Below are positions 25,052 to 34,643 of a stretch of 64,000 nt of DNA, piece by piece. The first letter of the stretch is position 1; the number at the start of each line of letters is the position of its first letter. Below the pieces are notes generated by a model. It ran no database searches and was not told where the DNA came from. It worked only from the letters and a program-made list of their open reading frames with translations. Both the position numbers and the translations under genes were made by a program. The stretch is from Embleya scabrispora (GTDB taxonomy: Bacteria > Actinomycetota > Actinomycetes > Streptomycetales > Streptomycetaceae), in NCBI RefSeq assembly GCF_002024165.1, contig NZ_MWQN01000001.1:5332001-5396000 (forward strand), written 5' to 3'.

Positions 25052-26683
25052 ATGAGCAACGCACCGGCCGCAGCGCCGGCCGCGCAGACATCGGCGGAGC
25101 CGATGTCCCACCGGCAGATCATGGAGGCCCTGTCGGGGCTGCTCCTGGGCATGTTCGTGGCCATCCTGTCGTCCACGATCGTGTCCAACGCCCTGCCGCG
25201 GATCATCTCCGACCTGCACGGCAGCCAGACCTCCTACACCTGGGTGGTCACCGCCACACTGCTCGCGATGACCGCGACCACCCCGATCTGGGGCAAGCTC
25301 GCCGACCTGACCAGCAAGAAGCTGCTGGTCCAGCTCGCGCTGGTGATCTATGTGGCGGGCTCCGCGCTGGCCGGCCTGTCGCAGAACACGAGCATGCTGA
25401 TCGGCTGTCGGGTCATCCAGGGCGTCGGCGTCGGCGGTCTCACCGCCCTCGCGCAGGTGATCATGGCCGCGATGATCTCGCCGCGCGAGCGGGGTCGCTA
25501 CAGCGGCTACCTCGGCGCCACCTTCGCGCTGGCCACCGTCGGCGGGCCGCTGATCGGCGGCGTGATCGTGGACACCCCGTGGCTGGGCTGGCGCTGGTGC
25601 TTCTACGTCGGCGTACCGTTCGCGGTGGCCGCGATCGTCATCCTGCAAAAGACCCTGAAGCTGCCGGTGGTCAAGCGTGAGGTCACCATCGACTACCTGG
25701 GCGCGACGCTGATCAGCGCCGGTGTGTCGGTGCTCCTCGTGTGGGTCTCGCTGGCGGGCAAGAACTACGCCTGGGTCTCCTGGCAGACCGCGGCCATGGT
25801 GCTCGGCTCGCTGCTGCTGATCGCGCTGGCCATCCGGGTCGAGGGTCGGGCGGCGGAGCCGATCATCCCGCTGTGGTTGTTCAAGCAGCGCACCATCGTG
25901 CTGGCCGTGCTCGGCAGCCTCGCGGTGGGTCTGGCGATGATGGGCTCGTCGGTCTTCCTCAGTCAGTACTTCCAGATCGCCCGCGGCAAGTCGCCGACCG
26001 TGTCCGGCCTGATGACGCTGCCGATGATCGGCGGCCTGGTGATCGCCTCGACGGTGGTCGGCAAGCTGATCACCGCGACCGGGTTCTGGAAGCGCTACCT
26101 GGTGATGGGCGGCGTCTCGCTGACCCTCGGGCTGACCCTGATGAGCACCACTCGCGCCGACACGAACCTGTGGGTGCTCGGGGTGTACATGTTCCTGCTC
26201 GGCATGGGCATCGGCGCGCTCCAGCAGAACCTGGTGCTCGCGGTCCAGAACGCGGTGCCGGTGCACCAGTTGGGCGCGGCCAGTTCGGTCGTCGCGTTCT
26301 TCCGCAGCCTGGGCGGTGCGGTCGGCGTATCGGCGCTCGGCGCGGTGATGGCGACCAAGGTCACCGGCTACCTCTCCGACGCGGGGCTGAAGTCGGGCGC
26401 CGGCGGCGGGGGCGGGATCCCCAACGTGCACCACCTGCGGGAGCCGGCGCGCGGCATCGTGGAGAACTCCTACGGCCACGCGGTGGGCGACATCTTCCTG
26501 TTCGCGGCGCCGTTCGGGCTGCTCGCGCTGATCGTGGTGCTGTTGATCAAGGAGGTCCCGCTGCAGACGGGCCAGGCGGTCGTGGTGGCCAAGGCCGAGC
26601 AGCGGCAGCCGGGAGCGGAGGCGGACCCGGCGTCGGGCCGCGAGCCGGTACGGATCGACAAGGTCGAGGCGCGCACGCCGTAG
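25052..26683 (+). CDS. MFS drug exporter, DHA2 (14-helix) family
   Basis: This 543-residue polytopic membrane protein has about 14 hydrophobic segments. The first loop of the family is visible as SSTIVSNALPRIISDLHGSQ, followed by YTWVVTATLLAM. Motif A-like WGKLADLTSKK and antiporter motif C-like AQVIMAAMISPRERGRYSGY with GPLIGGVIVD also fit proton-driven multidrug efflux. The ATG at 25052 is preceded by AAGGGGTAGG and gives a normal N-terminus; the longer in-frame upstream region contains the operator-like palindromes and is not coding. The C-terminal tail is cytosolic and charged. The substrate cannot be inferred. Confidence 0.93.
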   Translation: MSNAPAAAPAAQTSAEPMSHRQIMEALSGLLLGMFVAILSSTIVSNALPRIISDLHGSQTSYTWVVTATLLAMTATTPIWGKLADLTSKKLLVQLALVIYVAGSALAGLSQNTSMLIGCRVIQGVGVGGLTALAQVIMAAMISPRERGRYSGYLGATFALATVGGPLIGGVIVDTPWLGWRWCFYVGVPFAVAAIVILQKTLKLPVVKREVTIDYLGATLISAGVSVLLVWVSLAGKNYAWVSWQTAAMVLGSLLLIALAIRVEGRAAEPIIPLWLFKQRTIVLAVLGSLAVGLAMMGSSVFLSQYFQIARGKSPTVSGLMTLPMIGGLVIASTVVGKLITATGFWKRYLVMGGVSLTLGLTLMSTTRADTNLWVLGVYMFLLGMGIGALQQNLVLAVQNAVPVHQLGAASSVVAFFRSLGGAVGVSALGAVMATKVTGYLSDAGLKSGAGGGGGIPNVHHLREPARGIVENSYGHAVGDIFLFAAPFGLLALIVVLLIKEVPLQTGQAVVVAKAEQRQPGAEADPASGREPVRIDKVEARTP

Positions 26684-26688
26684 CCGGC

Positions 26689-26740
26689 CACACGCACCAC
26701 GAGGGCGGCCCCGATGGGGACCGCCCTCATGGTGCGTGTG
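26689..26740. terminator. Bidirectional terminator
   Basis: Two 20-nt arms, 26689-26708 and 26721-26740, pair at 19 of 20 positions with one G-U; CACACGCACCAC begins the left arm and the loop is 12 nt. It lies between the convergent exporter and hbd-like genes. Confidence 0.85.
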
Positions 26741-26749
26741 GGGCCGGGC

Positions 26750-27607
26750 TCAGTACTGGTAGAAGCCGCGGCCGGTCTTCTTGCCGAGCAGCCCGGCGTC
26801 GACCATGCGCAGCAGCAGCGGCGGCGAGCTGTACAGCTGCTCCTTGAACTCGTCGTAGAGGCTGTCCGCGACCGCCTTGATCGTGTCCAGGCCGATCAGG
26901 TCGGTCAGCCGCAGCGGGCCCATCGGGTGCGCGCAGCCGAGCACCATGCCGTTGTCGATGTCCTCGGCCGAGGCGAAGCCGGACTCGAACATCCGGATCG
27001 CGGAGAGCAGGTACGGCACCAGCAGCGAGTTGACCACGAAGCCGGCGCGGTCCTGCGAGCGGATCACCGTCTTGCCCAGCACCTCGGACGCGAACGCCTC
27101 GGCGCGCGCCGCCGTGCTCTCGTCGGTGAGCAGCGAGGGCACCAGCTCGACCAGTTTCTGCACCGGCACGGGGTTGAAGAAGTGGATCCCGACGACCTGC
27201 TGCGGCCGGGACGTGGCCATGCCCAGCTTCATGATCGGGATCGAGGACGTGTTGGACGCCAGGATCGCGTCCTCGCGCGTGACGACCTTGTCCAGGGTGG
27301 CGAAGATCTGCGTCTTGACCTCCTCGATCTCGGCCACCGCCTCGATCACCAGGTCACGATCGGCGAACTCGCCCAGGTCGGTGGTGTACGTGACCCGCGC
27401 CAGCGCCGCGTCGCGATCGGCCTCGGCGAGCTTGCCCGCCTTCACCCCACGATCGATCGACTTGGTCACCCGGGTCCGACCGGCCTCGGCCGCCGCCGCG
27501 TTGGTCTCCGCCACCAGCACATCGAGCCCGGCCTTCGCGCAGACCTCGACGATCCCGGACCCCATTAGCCCGGCCCCTACCACCCCTACGCGCCGTACAT
27601 CGCTCAC
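26750..27607 (-). CDS. 3-hydroxybutyryl-CoA dehydrogenase
   Basis: This 285-residue NAD(P)-dependent 3-hydroxyacyl-CoA dehydrogenase interconverts acetoacetyl-CoA and 3-hydroxybutyryl-CoA. It has the Rossmann motif VGVVGAGLMGSGI (7-19), the catalytic His region GIHFFNPVPVQKLVELV and the conserved SNTSSIPI. The C-terminal domain contains DRAGFVVNSLLVPYL, GCAHPMGPLRLTDLIGLD and the final GLLGKKTGRGFYQY. The GTG start has AGGAG 9 nt upstream. It is monocistronic here. Its work may connect with the acyl-CoA genes at 29-39 kb, but it is separated from them by the toxin-antitoxin remnant. Confidence 0.95.
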   Translation of the reverse strand: MSDVRRVGVVGAGLMGSGIVEVCAKAGLDVLVAETNAAAAEAGRTRVTKSIDRGVKAGKLAEADRDAALARVTYTTDLGEFADRDLVIEAVAEIEEVKTQIFATLDKVVTREDAILASNTSSIPIMKLGMATSRPQQVVGIHFFNPVPVQKLVELVPSLLTDESTAARAEAFASEVLGKTVIRSQDRAGFVVNSLLVPYLLSAIRMFESGFASAEDIDNGMVLGCAHPMGPLRLTDLIGLDTIKAVADSLYDEFKEQLYSSPPLLLRMVDAGLLGKKTGRGFYQY

Positions 27608-27670
27608 CGCGTACTCCTCGCTCCACTACTCGCTACCGTGTTCGCCTCCTCGCATCCTCTCAGGTGCGGG

Positions 27671-27906
27671 TCAGCGGGCGTCGATGCGCTGGACGGGTTG
27701 CCCGGTGAGCTTGGCGATGACCTCGAAGTCGCGGTCGGCGTGGAGAAGGACGAGGTTGTGCCGAGTTGCCGGAGAAACTCCAGGCGAACCGGCTCGCACA
27801 GGCCGACGCGCCCGGCCTCGAACGGCTCGTCCCACGCTTCGCTGGTTTACCTGCGGTAGAACCGGACGAGTGCAGACGTGTCCACGAGGTACGAATCCTG
27901 GGTCAT
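27671..27906 (-). pseudogene. Broken vapC (PIN-domain toxin) remnant
   Basis: The first 19 codons read MTQDSYLVDTSALVRFYRR, a perfect PIN-domain start with the first catalytic Asp (LVDTSAL). The next codon is TAA. Past the stop the same frame continues with SEAWDEPFEAGRVGLCEPVR, still PIN-like. The sequence then jumps, in another frame, to RHNLVLLHADRDFEVIA, the C-terminal PIN signature, and ends at a TGA. About 60 middle residues, including acidic active-site positions, are missing. So there is at least one nonsense mutation and one internal deletion. The start overlaps the antitoxin stop by ATGA, the usual vapBC coupling. Confidence 0.85.
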
Positions 27907-28136
27907 CGAGGGTTCTCCAGCGGCTCGTACTCATCGGGAAATCCGAAGATCGAGAAGTCCAAGGCGCCTTCGTCGACCAACTTCCTCATGCCCTCGATAG
28001 CCGCCTTACGGCGCCGGACGTCTTCGGTGAGGAGTCGCAGGGCCTCGTTGACGGTGTCACTCTTTGTTGCGGTTCCCAGTATCTGTGCGGCGACTGCCAA
28101 GTTTTCACTGTCGAGGTCGGTCACGGTCTCGGACAT
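27903..28136 (-). CDS. VapB-type antitoxin
   Basis: This 77-residue ribbon-helix-helix-type antitoxin reads SETVTDLDSENLAVAAQILG, then TATKSDTVNEALRLLTEDVR, a typical VapB dimerisation/DNA-binding region. An acidic C-terminal tail (FGFPDEYEPLENP) normally wraps the cognate PIN toxin. The gene is intact and coupled by ATGA to the vapC remnant, whose product cannot fold. The antitoxin may survive as a repressor or as protection against related VapC toxins encoded elsewhere. Confidence 0.88.
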   Translation of the reverse strand: MSETVTDLDSENLAVAAQILGTATKSDTVNEALRLLTEDVRRRKAAIEGMRKLVDEGALDFSIFGFPDEYEPLENPR

Positions 28137-28297
28137 GGCAGTTCCTCACGGCGGATCCGTCACTCGAAAAGAGCATATCTCCGTCTGCCGCCATTGAGCC
28201 GAAGGGCGCAACGGCCCATGTATGGCCTCTGACCAGCGCAAGGTTGCCAAACAGAGTCGCCCGGATTCACTCGAAAAGGCGATCTTCTCGGCTGTTC

Positions 28298-29113
28298 TCA
28301 GTGGGGCGCCACGTCCATGTCCGGTAGGGGGTACGGGAACTTCGCGCTTACCGCGCCGTCGACGGTGAGGACCTGGCCGCTGAGGTAGCGGGACAGGTCG
28401 GTGGTGAGGAACAGGAGGGGGCCGGCTATGTCGGCGGGGAGGGCCACGTCGTTCAGGGGGGCGTTGGCGGAGTTGGCCTTGCGGCCCGGTTCGCCGAGGT
28501 AGGCGGAGACCCTTGGGGTCCAGACGACGCCGGGGGCGACCGCGTTGACGCGGATGCCCCGGGGGCCCAGTTCGACGGCGGCGGAGCGGACCAGGGAGAT
28601 CAGGCCGGCCTTGGCGGCGCCGTAGGCCGCGTGCATGGGGGCGCCGGTGAGGCCGGACACCGAGGCGACGAAGGTGATCGCGCCGCCGCCGTGCGCGGCC
28701 AGGTGCGCGCCGCCCAGTTGCAGGGCGAGCAGGGCGTGGCGCAGCACCACGTCCTGGTGCCAGGTCCAGTCCTCGTCGGTGATCGAGAGCAGGTCGGCGT
28801 AGCGGCTCATGCCGATGATGTCGACGATCGCGTGTGCCCGGCCCAGGCGCGCCTCGACGTCGGCCCACATGCGCGTGGCGTCGGCGCGGGAGGTCGCGTC
28901 GCCGGACCAGGCGATGCCGTCGACCTCCTCGGCGATGTCGGCGGCCAGGTCCGGATCGCGGTCCACGGCGAACACCCGGGCGCCGCACTGGGCGAGGGCG
29001 TGCGCGGTCTGCCGGCCGATGCCCTGGCCCGCCCCCAGCAGCACGACGCCGCGCCCGTCGAGGCGGAATCGGGCCGGGTAGTCGGGGACCTCGGAGTCGT
29101 CGGTTCGGGTCAT
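28298..29113 (-). CDS. SDR-family oxidoreductase
   Basis: This 271-residue short-chain dehydrogenase has the cofactor motif LLGAGQGIGRQTAHALA (about 22-38), an acidic residue after the second strand (VDRDPD) favouring NAD(H), the catalytic Ser in VASVSGLTG and the catalytic YGAAK (YxxxK). It ends with PG-motif IRVNAVAPGVVWTPR and SGQVLTVDGA. The ATG at 29113 is preferred over the in-frame extension. It is divergent from the PPOX gene, with a 143-nt shared promoter region. Its neighbours suggest oxidation or reduction of a hydroxyacyl or alicyclic intermediate, but the substrate is unknown. Confidence 0.92.
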   Translation of the reverse strand: MTRTDDSEVPDYPARFRLDGRGVVLLGAGQGIGRQTAHALAQCGARVFAVDRDPDLAADIAEEVDGIAWSGDATSRADATRMWADVEARLGRAHAIVDIIGMSRYADLLSITDEDWTWHQDVVLRHALLALQLGGAHLAAHGGGAITFVASVSGLTGAPMHAAYGAAKAGLISLVRSAAVELGPRGIRVNAVAPGVVWTPRVSAYLGEPGRKANSANAPLNDVALPADIAGPLLFLTTDLSRYLSGQVLTVDGAVSAKFPYPLPDMDVAPH

Positions 29114-29256
29114 GGCGCCGACGCTAGGCAGGACCTGACGCAGTGTCAATCATCGCTCCGGGCCTGGGTGGTGCCGGAACTGACGGTCTGTCAATCGAGC
29201 CCCGGGCGTGGCAGTGTACAAATGGTTGACCCAGGCAATCAAAAGGGGAGTGCGGT

Positions 29257-29751
29257 ATGGGCGAGCACATGGGCCACGGCGTCAAGCAGCGGGACCGGGT
29301 CCGGATGACGGACGAGGAGGTCGCCGCGTTCCTGGCCGGGCGGCACTCGATGACGATGTCCACGCTCAACGCCGACGGCAGCATCCACTCGATCGGCATG
29401 TGGTACGGCTTCCTGGAGGGCGACGTCGCCCTGGAGAGCAAGGCCCGTGCGCAGAAGGTGCTGAACGTGCGGCGCAATCCGACCATCACCTGCCTGGTCG
29501 AGGCCGGCGAGTACTACGAGGAACTGCGCGGGGTGTCCATCGTCGGCAAGGCCGAGGTGGTCGAGGAGCCGGAGCGGATCTGGGAGTTGGGGGTGAGCGT
29601 GTTCAGCCGCTACGCGGCGCCGTACACCGAGGAGTTGCGCCCGGCCGTGGAGATGATGCTGAACAAGCGCGTGGTGATCAAGGTCGTCCCGGACCGGATC
29701 GTCTCCTGGGACCACCGCAAGCTGGGTCTGCCGTCCACTCGCCCGAACTGA
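29257..29751 (+). CDS. PPOX-class (pyridoxamine-phosphate-oxidase-like) flavin or F420 protein
   Basis: This 164-residue split-barrel protein of the PNPOx-like superfamily contains MTDEEVAAFLAGRHSMTMST, IHSIGMWYGF, ARAQKVLNVRRNPTITCLV, GVSIVGKAEVV and a C-terminal RIVSWDHRKLG. Actinobacterial members with this layout bind F420 or FMN and reduce small electrophilic substrates; the cofactor cannot be assigned from sequence alone. It starts at ATG with GGGGAG about 14 nt upstream and lies 130 nt before the acyl-CoA dehydrogenase operon, on the same strand. Confidence 0.88.
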   Translation: MGEHMGHGVKQRDRVRMTDEEVAAFLAGRHSMTMSTLNADGSIHSIGMWYGFLEGDVALESKARAQKVLNVRRNPTITCLVEAGEYYEELRGVSIVGKAEVVEEPERIWELGVSVFSRYAAPYTEELRPAVEMMLNKRVVIKVVPDRIVSWDHRKLGLPSTRPN

Positions 29752-29881
29752 ACCCGGCGCGCCCGCGCCCGACCGCCACAAGCCGCCTGCCGCCCGGCCG
29801 CGCGGATCTGGCGACCCAGGATCCAGTCAGGTAGCCTGTCCGCTTACTTGATCGAGACAAGTATTGGTGAGGGAGTACACA

Positions 29882-32098
29882 GTGCCGATCGGATTCGCCA
29901 CCGAGCATCGGGCGTTCGCGGAATCGGTAGCCGGTTTCGTCGCTCGCCACGCCTCGATCGAGAGCACCCGCCGCGCCGCCGAGCAGCTGTCCGCCGGCGC
30001 GCCGCCGGACTGCTGGGCCGCGCTGGTCGCCCAGGGCCTGACCGCCGTGCACCTGCCCGAGGAGTACGGCGGCGCGGGCGCCGGGCTGCTCGAACTGGCC
30101 GTCGCCGTCGAGGAGACCGGCCGCGGCCTGCTGCCCGGCCCGTACCTGCCCAGCGTGCTGACCAGCGCCGTACTGGCCCGCCACGCCGGCCCCGAACCGG
30201 CCAAGGCGCTGCTGCCGGCATTCGCCGAGGGCGCCACCGGCGCGGTCGCCGTCGTACCGGACCTGACCGCGCGCGCCACCCCGGGCGGCTGGCAGATCCA
30301 CGGCGTCGTCGAGCCGGTCCCCGGTGCCGTGGGCGCGACCTACCTGCTGCTCGGCGCCCGGACCGACGCCGACCCGACCCGGGCCGAGGAGATCTGGTTC
30401 GTGGTCGAGCCCGGCGCGGCCGTCGAGGTCACCGCGCTCGGCCCGCTCGACCTGGCCCGGGGCGTGGCCCGGGTGCGTACGAACGGCCTGGAGATCCCCG
30501 CGTCCGGGGTCCTTCCCGGTGTCACCACCGCCCGGGTGCGCGAACTCGCCGCCGTCCTGGCCGCCGCCGAGGCCGTCGGGGTGGCCCGCTGGTGCTTCGA
30601 GACCGCGCTGGCCTATGTCAAGGTCCGCGAGCAGTTCGGCGTCGCGGTCGGCTCGTTCCAGGCCGTCAAGCACAAGGCTGCCACCCTGTTCACCCGGCTC
30701 GAACTCGCGGGCGCCGCCGCCTGGGACGCGGCCCGGGCCGCCGACGACGACGCCCCCGACGCCGGGGAACAACTGGCCCTGGCCGCCGCCGAGGCCGCCG
30801 TGCTCTGCCTGCCCCTGGCCCGTGAGGTGGCGCTCGACTGCATCACCATGCTCGGCGGCATCGGCTTCACCTGGGAGCACGACATCCATCTGTACTGGCG
30901 CCGGGCGATCTTCCTCGGCCAGTGGCTCGGCCCGGCGGGGGAGTGGACCGCACGGCTCGGTCGCGCCGCGCTCGCGGGCGGCCCCACCCGGCGCTTCGAC
31001 CTCGAACTCGACGAGGACGACACGGGCGCCTTCCGGGCCGAGGTGGCGGCGAACCTGGCGGCGGCGAACGTGCTGCCCGAACCCGCCCGCCGACAGCGCC
31101 TCGCCGAACTCGGCTATGTCTCGCCGCACTACCCCAGGCCGTACGGGATCGCCGCCGACCCGGCCCAACAGGTGGTCATCCAGCAGGAGTTCGCCCGGAT
31201 CGGGCTGACGCCGCCGAGCACGGTCATCGGCGAGTTCGCGCTGCCCACGATCATGGCGCACGGCACCGAGGCGCAGCGCGACGCGTACGTGCCGGCCACC
31301 CTGCGCGGCGACATCGTCTGGTGCCAACTGTTCAGCGAACCGGGCGCCGGCTCCGACCTCGCGGCGCTGGCCACGCGCGCCACCAAGGTCGAGGGCGGCT
31401 GGCGGCTCAACGGCCAGAAGGTGTGGAACTCCAAGGCGCACGAGGCACACTTCGGGATTTGTCTGGCCCGGACCGACCCGGACGCGGCCAAGCACAAGGG
31501 CATCACGTACTTCGTGGTGGACATGGCCACGCCCGGCATCGACGTGCGGCCGCTCAAGCAGGCCAACGGCCGGTCCGAGTTCAACGAGGTCTACCTGGAC
31601 GACGTGTTCGTCCCCGACGACGCGGTGGTCGGCGAGGTGAACGGGGGCTGGCGGATCGCCCGCACGACGCTGGCCAACGAGCGGGTGATGATCGCCGGGG
31701 GGCCGGGCATGCAGGCGTTCGGCAAGCTGGTCGCCGACCTCGCGGGAGATGCTCCCGCCGCCGTCGACGACCCCGCGCCGCTCGCCCGGCTCGGCGCCTT
31801 CGCGGCGGAGAACTTCGCGCTGCGCGCCCTCACCCTGCGCTCGACCCTGCAGCGCCTGTCCGGGCTCGACCCGGGCGCCGCCTCCAGCGTGCTCAAGCTC
31901 GCGGTCACCGAGCACCAGCGGGCCGTGGTCACCGCGCGCCTGGAGCGGTTCGGCCCCGGCGGCACACACCTCGACGGCCCCGCCGGCGAACCGCTCACCG
32001 AGTACCTCTCGCTGCCCGCGGTCCTGCTCGGCGGCGGCACCCGGGAGATCCAGCTCAACGTCGTCGCCGAACGCATCCTGGGCCTGCCCCGGGGGTGA
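29882..32098 (+). CDS. Fused double acyl-CoA dehydrogenase
   Basis: This 738-residue protein carries two acyl-CoA dehydrogenase modules in tandem, like the FadE34 type of mycobacteria. The first (about 1-365) contains HLPEEYGGAGAG, the shortened middle domain, and MLGGIGFTWEHDIHLYWRR. The second (about 375-738) is complete: FSEPGAGSDLAALATRA, GWRLNGQKVWNSKAHEA, LANERVMIAGGP and the FAD-binding LGGGTREIQLNVVAERILG. GTG at 29882 has GAGGGAG 8 nt upstream; an in-frame GTG at 29864 is less likely. FAD-dependent alpha,beta-dehydrogenation of a CoA thioester is expected; bulky or branched substrates are typical of this architecture. Confidence 0.92.
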   Translation: MPIGFATEHRAFAESVAGFVARHASIESTRRAAEQLSAGAPPDCWAALVAQGLTAVHLPEEYGGAGAGLLELAVAVEETGRGLLPGPYLPSVLTSAVLARHAGPEPAKALLPAFAEGATGAVAVVPDLTARATPGGWQIHGVVEPVPGAVGATYLLLGARTDADPTRAEEIWFVVEPGAAVEVTALGPLDLARGVARVRTNGLEIPASGVLPGVTTARVRELAAVLAAAEAVGVARWCFETALAYVKVREQFGVAVGSFQAVKHKAATLFTRLELAGAAAWDAARAADDDAPDAGEQLALAAAEAAVLCLPLAREVALDCITMLGGIGFTWEHDIHLYWRRAIFLGQWLGPAGEWTARLGRAALAGGPTRRFDLELDEDDTGAFRAEVAANLAAANVLPEPARRQRLAELGYVSPHYPRPYGIAADPAQQVVIQQEFARIGLTPPSTVIGEFALPTIMAHGTEAQRDAYVPATLRGDIVWCQLFSEPGAGSDLAALATRATKVEGGWRLNGQKVWNSKAHEAHFGICLARTDPDAAKHKGITYFVVDMATPGIDVRPLKQANGRSEFNEVYLDDVFVPDDAVVGEVNGGWRIARTTLANERVMIAGGPGMQAFGKLVADLAGDAPAAVDDPAPLARLGAFAAENFALRALTLRSTLQRLSGLDPGAASSVLKLAVTEHQRAVVTARLERFGPGGTHLDGPAGEPLTEYLSLPAVLLGGGTREIQLNVVAERILGLPRG

Positions 32099-32206
32099 AC
32101 CCGGCGACCGCCCGGGGTCCTCGACCCCGCGTCCCGCGACCGACAGACAGCGTCCACGGCCGGCAAGGTCCACGGCCACCAGGTCCACGGCTATCAGGGA
32201 GACCAC

Positions 32207-33397
32207 GTGCACATCGCCTACACACCCGAGCAGGAGGACCTGCGACGGGAACTGCGCGAATACTTCGCGCGGATCATGACGCCCGAGATCCGGGCCGAGC
32301 AGGCCGCGGGCGAGACCAGCCTGATGGGCAAGGACGGCGCGTACTGCCGCGTCGTCAAGCGCATGGGCGAGGACGGCTGGCTGGGCATCGGCTGGCCCAA
32401 GGAGTACGGCGGCCAGGACCGCACCATGCTGGAACAGCTGATCTTCACCGACGAGGCCACCCTGGCCGGCGCCGCGGTGCCGTTCCTGACCATCAACACG
32501 GTCGGCCCGACCCTGATGGAGTACGGCACGCAGGAGCAGCGCGACTTCTTCCTGCCGAAGATCCTCGCCGGCGACATGCACTTCTCGATCGGCTACTCCG
32601 AGCCGGGCGCGGGCACCGACCTCGCCGCGCTGACCACCAAGGCGGTCCGCGACGGCGACGACTGGATCATCAACGGGCAGAAGATGTGGACCTCGCTGAT
32701 CCACGTCGCCGACTACGTGTGGCTGGCCGCGCGTACCGACCCCGACGCGCCCCGGCACAAGGGGCTGACCATGTTCCTGGTGCCCACGAACGCCGAGGGC
32801 TTCTCCTGGACCCCGATCAAGACCATGGGCGGCCAGACCACCTCGCAGACCTTCTACGAGAACGTCCGGGTACCCGCGTCGGCGATGGTCGGCGAGCTCA
32901 ACGGCGGCTGGAAGCTGATCACCGGGCAGCTCAACCGCGAGCGGGTGGCGCTGTGTTCGGCCGCGGGTATCCAACTCGCGCTGCACGAGACCCGGCGCTG
33001 GGCCGAGCGGGCGGTGTTGCCGGACGGCTCGCGCGTGATCGACCGGGAGCACGTCCAGGCCAACCTCGGCCGGGTGCACGCCAAGGTGGAGTTCCTCAAG
33101 CTGGTCAACTGGAAGATCGCCTGGGCGGTCGACCACGGCGCCAAGGTCGGCCCGGCCGATGCCTCGGCGACCAAGATCTTCGGTACCGAATTCGCCACCG
33201 AGGCCTACCGGTTGCTGATGGAGTGCCTGGGCGAGGACGCCTACCTCCAGCAGGACTCGCCGGGCGCGGTGTTGCGCGGCCGGCTGGAGAAGATGCACCG
33301 CACGGCGCTCATCCTCACCTTCGGTGGCGGCACCAACGAGGTACAGCGCGACATGATCGCGATGCTGGGCCTCGGGCTGCCCCGGCCGCCGCGCTGA
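32207..33397 (+). CDS. Acyl-CoA dehydrogenase (subunit-like, FadE type 1)
   Basis: This 396-residue FAD-dependent acyl-CoA dehydrogenase has IGYSEPGAGTDLAALTTKA, DDWIINGQKMWTS and TMGGQTTSQTFYENVRVP. The C-terminal GGGTNEVQRDMIAMLGLGLP matches the GGxTxE FAD-contact motif and the GLGLPR ending common in actinobacterial FadE partners. The GTG start has GGGAGA 5 nt upstream. The next gene, another acyl-CoA dehydrogenase with a different C-terminus, starts 33 nt downstream. The pair resembles alpha2beta2 heteromeric enzymes of side-chain or branched-acid catabolism, where the active site is shared; that assembly is inferred. Confidence 0.93.
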   Translation: MHIAYTPEQEDLRRELREYFARIMTPEIRAEQAAGETSLMGKDGAYCRVVKRMGEDGWLGIGWPKEYGGQDRTMLEQLIFTDEATLAGAAVPFLTINTVGPTLMEYGTQEQRDFFLPKILAGDMHFSIGYSEPGAGTDLAALTTKAVRDGDDWIINGQKMWTSLIHVADYVWLAARTDPDAPRHKGLTMFLVPTNAEGFSWTPIKTMGGQTTSQTFYENVRVPASAMVGELNGGWKLITGQLNRERVALCSAAGIQLALHETRRWAERAVLPDGSRVIDREHVQANLGRVHAKVEFLKLVNWKIAWAVDHGAKVGPADASATKIFGTEFATEAYRLLMECLGEDAYLQQDSPGAVLRGRLEKMHRTALILTFGGGTNEVQRDMIAMLGLGLPRPPR

Positions 33398-33430
33398 CCC
33401 GCCGTCACCACGCTGACAAGGACAGGTGAA

Positions 33431-34561
33431 ATGGACTTCGGTTACACGGAAGAACAGCAGGACCTGGTGGGCCTGGCGGGGCGGATCCTCGGCGAGCGGG
33501 TCACCCACGAGGCGCTGACCGCGCTGGACCGGCGGGTCGAGCAGGACGGCGCGCCGCGCTTGGACCGCGAATTGTGGGCGGAGCTGGCCAAGGCCAACCT
33601 GCTCGGGATCGGCCTGCCGGAGGAGTTCGGCGGCTCCGGCTACGGCGTGTTCGAGCAGTGTCTGATCCTGGAACAGATCGGCCGCACGCTCGCACCGGTG
33701 CCGTTCGGGCCCTCGATCGCGGTCGCCGCGGCGCTGCTGAGCCGGCTGGGCACCGACGAGCAGAAGACGGCCTGGCTGCCGGGGGCGGTGGACGGCTCGC
33801 GGATCCTGACCTACGCGCTCGCCGAGCCGTACGGCCGGGACGGCGCCGCGCCCGCGACGAAGGCGGTGTGCACGGACGGGGTCTGGCACCTCGACGGGGT
33901 CAAGACCGGAGTGCCGGCGGCGACCGTCGCCGACCTGATCCTGGTGTCCGCGGACCTCGGCGAGGGCCACGCGGGTGTGTTCCTGGTCGACCCGAAGGCG
34001 CCCGGCGTGCGGATCGAGGCCCAGCTGACCACGGCCAAGGAGATCGCGGGCCTGGTCACCCTGGAGCGGGCCTCGGGCACCGCGCTCGGTGGTCCCGACG
34101 CGGCGGTGAACCTGCGCGAGCTGGCCACTCTGGCGCTGTGCGCGACCCAGCTCGGGGTGACCGAGAAGGCGATGCGCGAGACCGCGAAGTACGCGAGCGA
34201 GCGGGTGCAGTTCAAGCGGCCGATCGGCTCGTTCCAGGCGGTGGGGCACCGGCTGGCCGACGCGTACATCGACGTCGAGGCGATCCGGCTGACCACCTGG
34301 CAGGCGGCCTGGCGGGTGGCCGAGGGCCTGGACCCGGCCGAGGCGATCGCGACCGCGAAGTTCTGGGCGGCCGACGGCGGCCACCGCGTCGCGCACGCCG
34401 CCGTGCATGTGCACGGCGGGATGGGCGTGGCCGAGGAACACTTCGTGCACCGCTACTTCAACCACGCCAAGCAGCTCGAACTCTCCCTCGGCGGCGCCAC
34501 CGAGCAGGCGCTGCGGATCGGCGCCGGCTTCGCGGCCACGCCGGCGGGGGAGTTCGCCTGA
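33431..34561 (+). CDS. Acyl-CoA dehydrogenase (partner subunit, FadE type 2)
   Basis: This 376-residue acyl-CoA dehydrogenase is divergent in the middle domain: the usual SEPGAGSD loop is replaced by [14 protein letters not shown]. The N-terminus ([20 protein letters not shown]) and C-terminal [20 protein letters not shown] and [14 protein letters not shown] are typical of the smaller partner in heteromeric FadE enzymes. The weakened substrate loop supports a non-catalytic or half-site subunit role next to the preceding gene. It starts at ATG behind AGGACAGGTGAA. It is followed by the hydratase gene 82 nt downstream. Confidence 0.92.
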   Translation: MDFGYTEEQQDLVGLAGRILGERVTHEALTALDRRVEQDGAPRLDRELWAELAKANLLGIGLPEEFGGSGYGVFEQCLILEQIGRTLAPVPFGPSIAVAAALLSRLGTDEQKTAWLPGAVDGSRILTYALAEPYGRDGAAPATKAVCTDGVWHLDGVKTGVPAATVADLILVSADLGEGHAGVFLVDPKAPGVRIEAQLTTAKEIAGLVTLERASGTALGGPDAAVNLRELATLALCATQLGVTEKAMRETAKYASERVQFKRPIGSFQAVGHRLADAYIDVEAIRLTTWQAAWRVAEGLDPAEAIATAKFWAADGGHRVAHAAVHVHGGMGVAEEHFVHRYFNHAKQLELSLGGATEQALRIGAGFAATPAGEFA

Positions 34562-34643
34562 CCGGCTCGCCCGAGCCCACCCCAGGTGCGGCCCCGCCGG
34601 CGCCGCATCCCGTGATCCCCGGATTTTCTGGAGACGAACAGAC

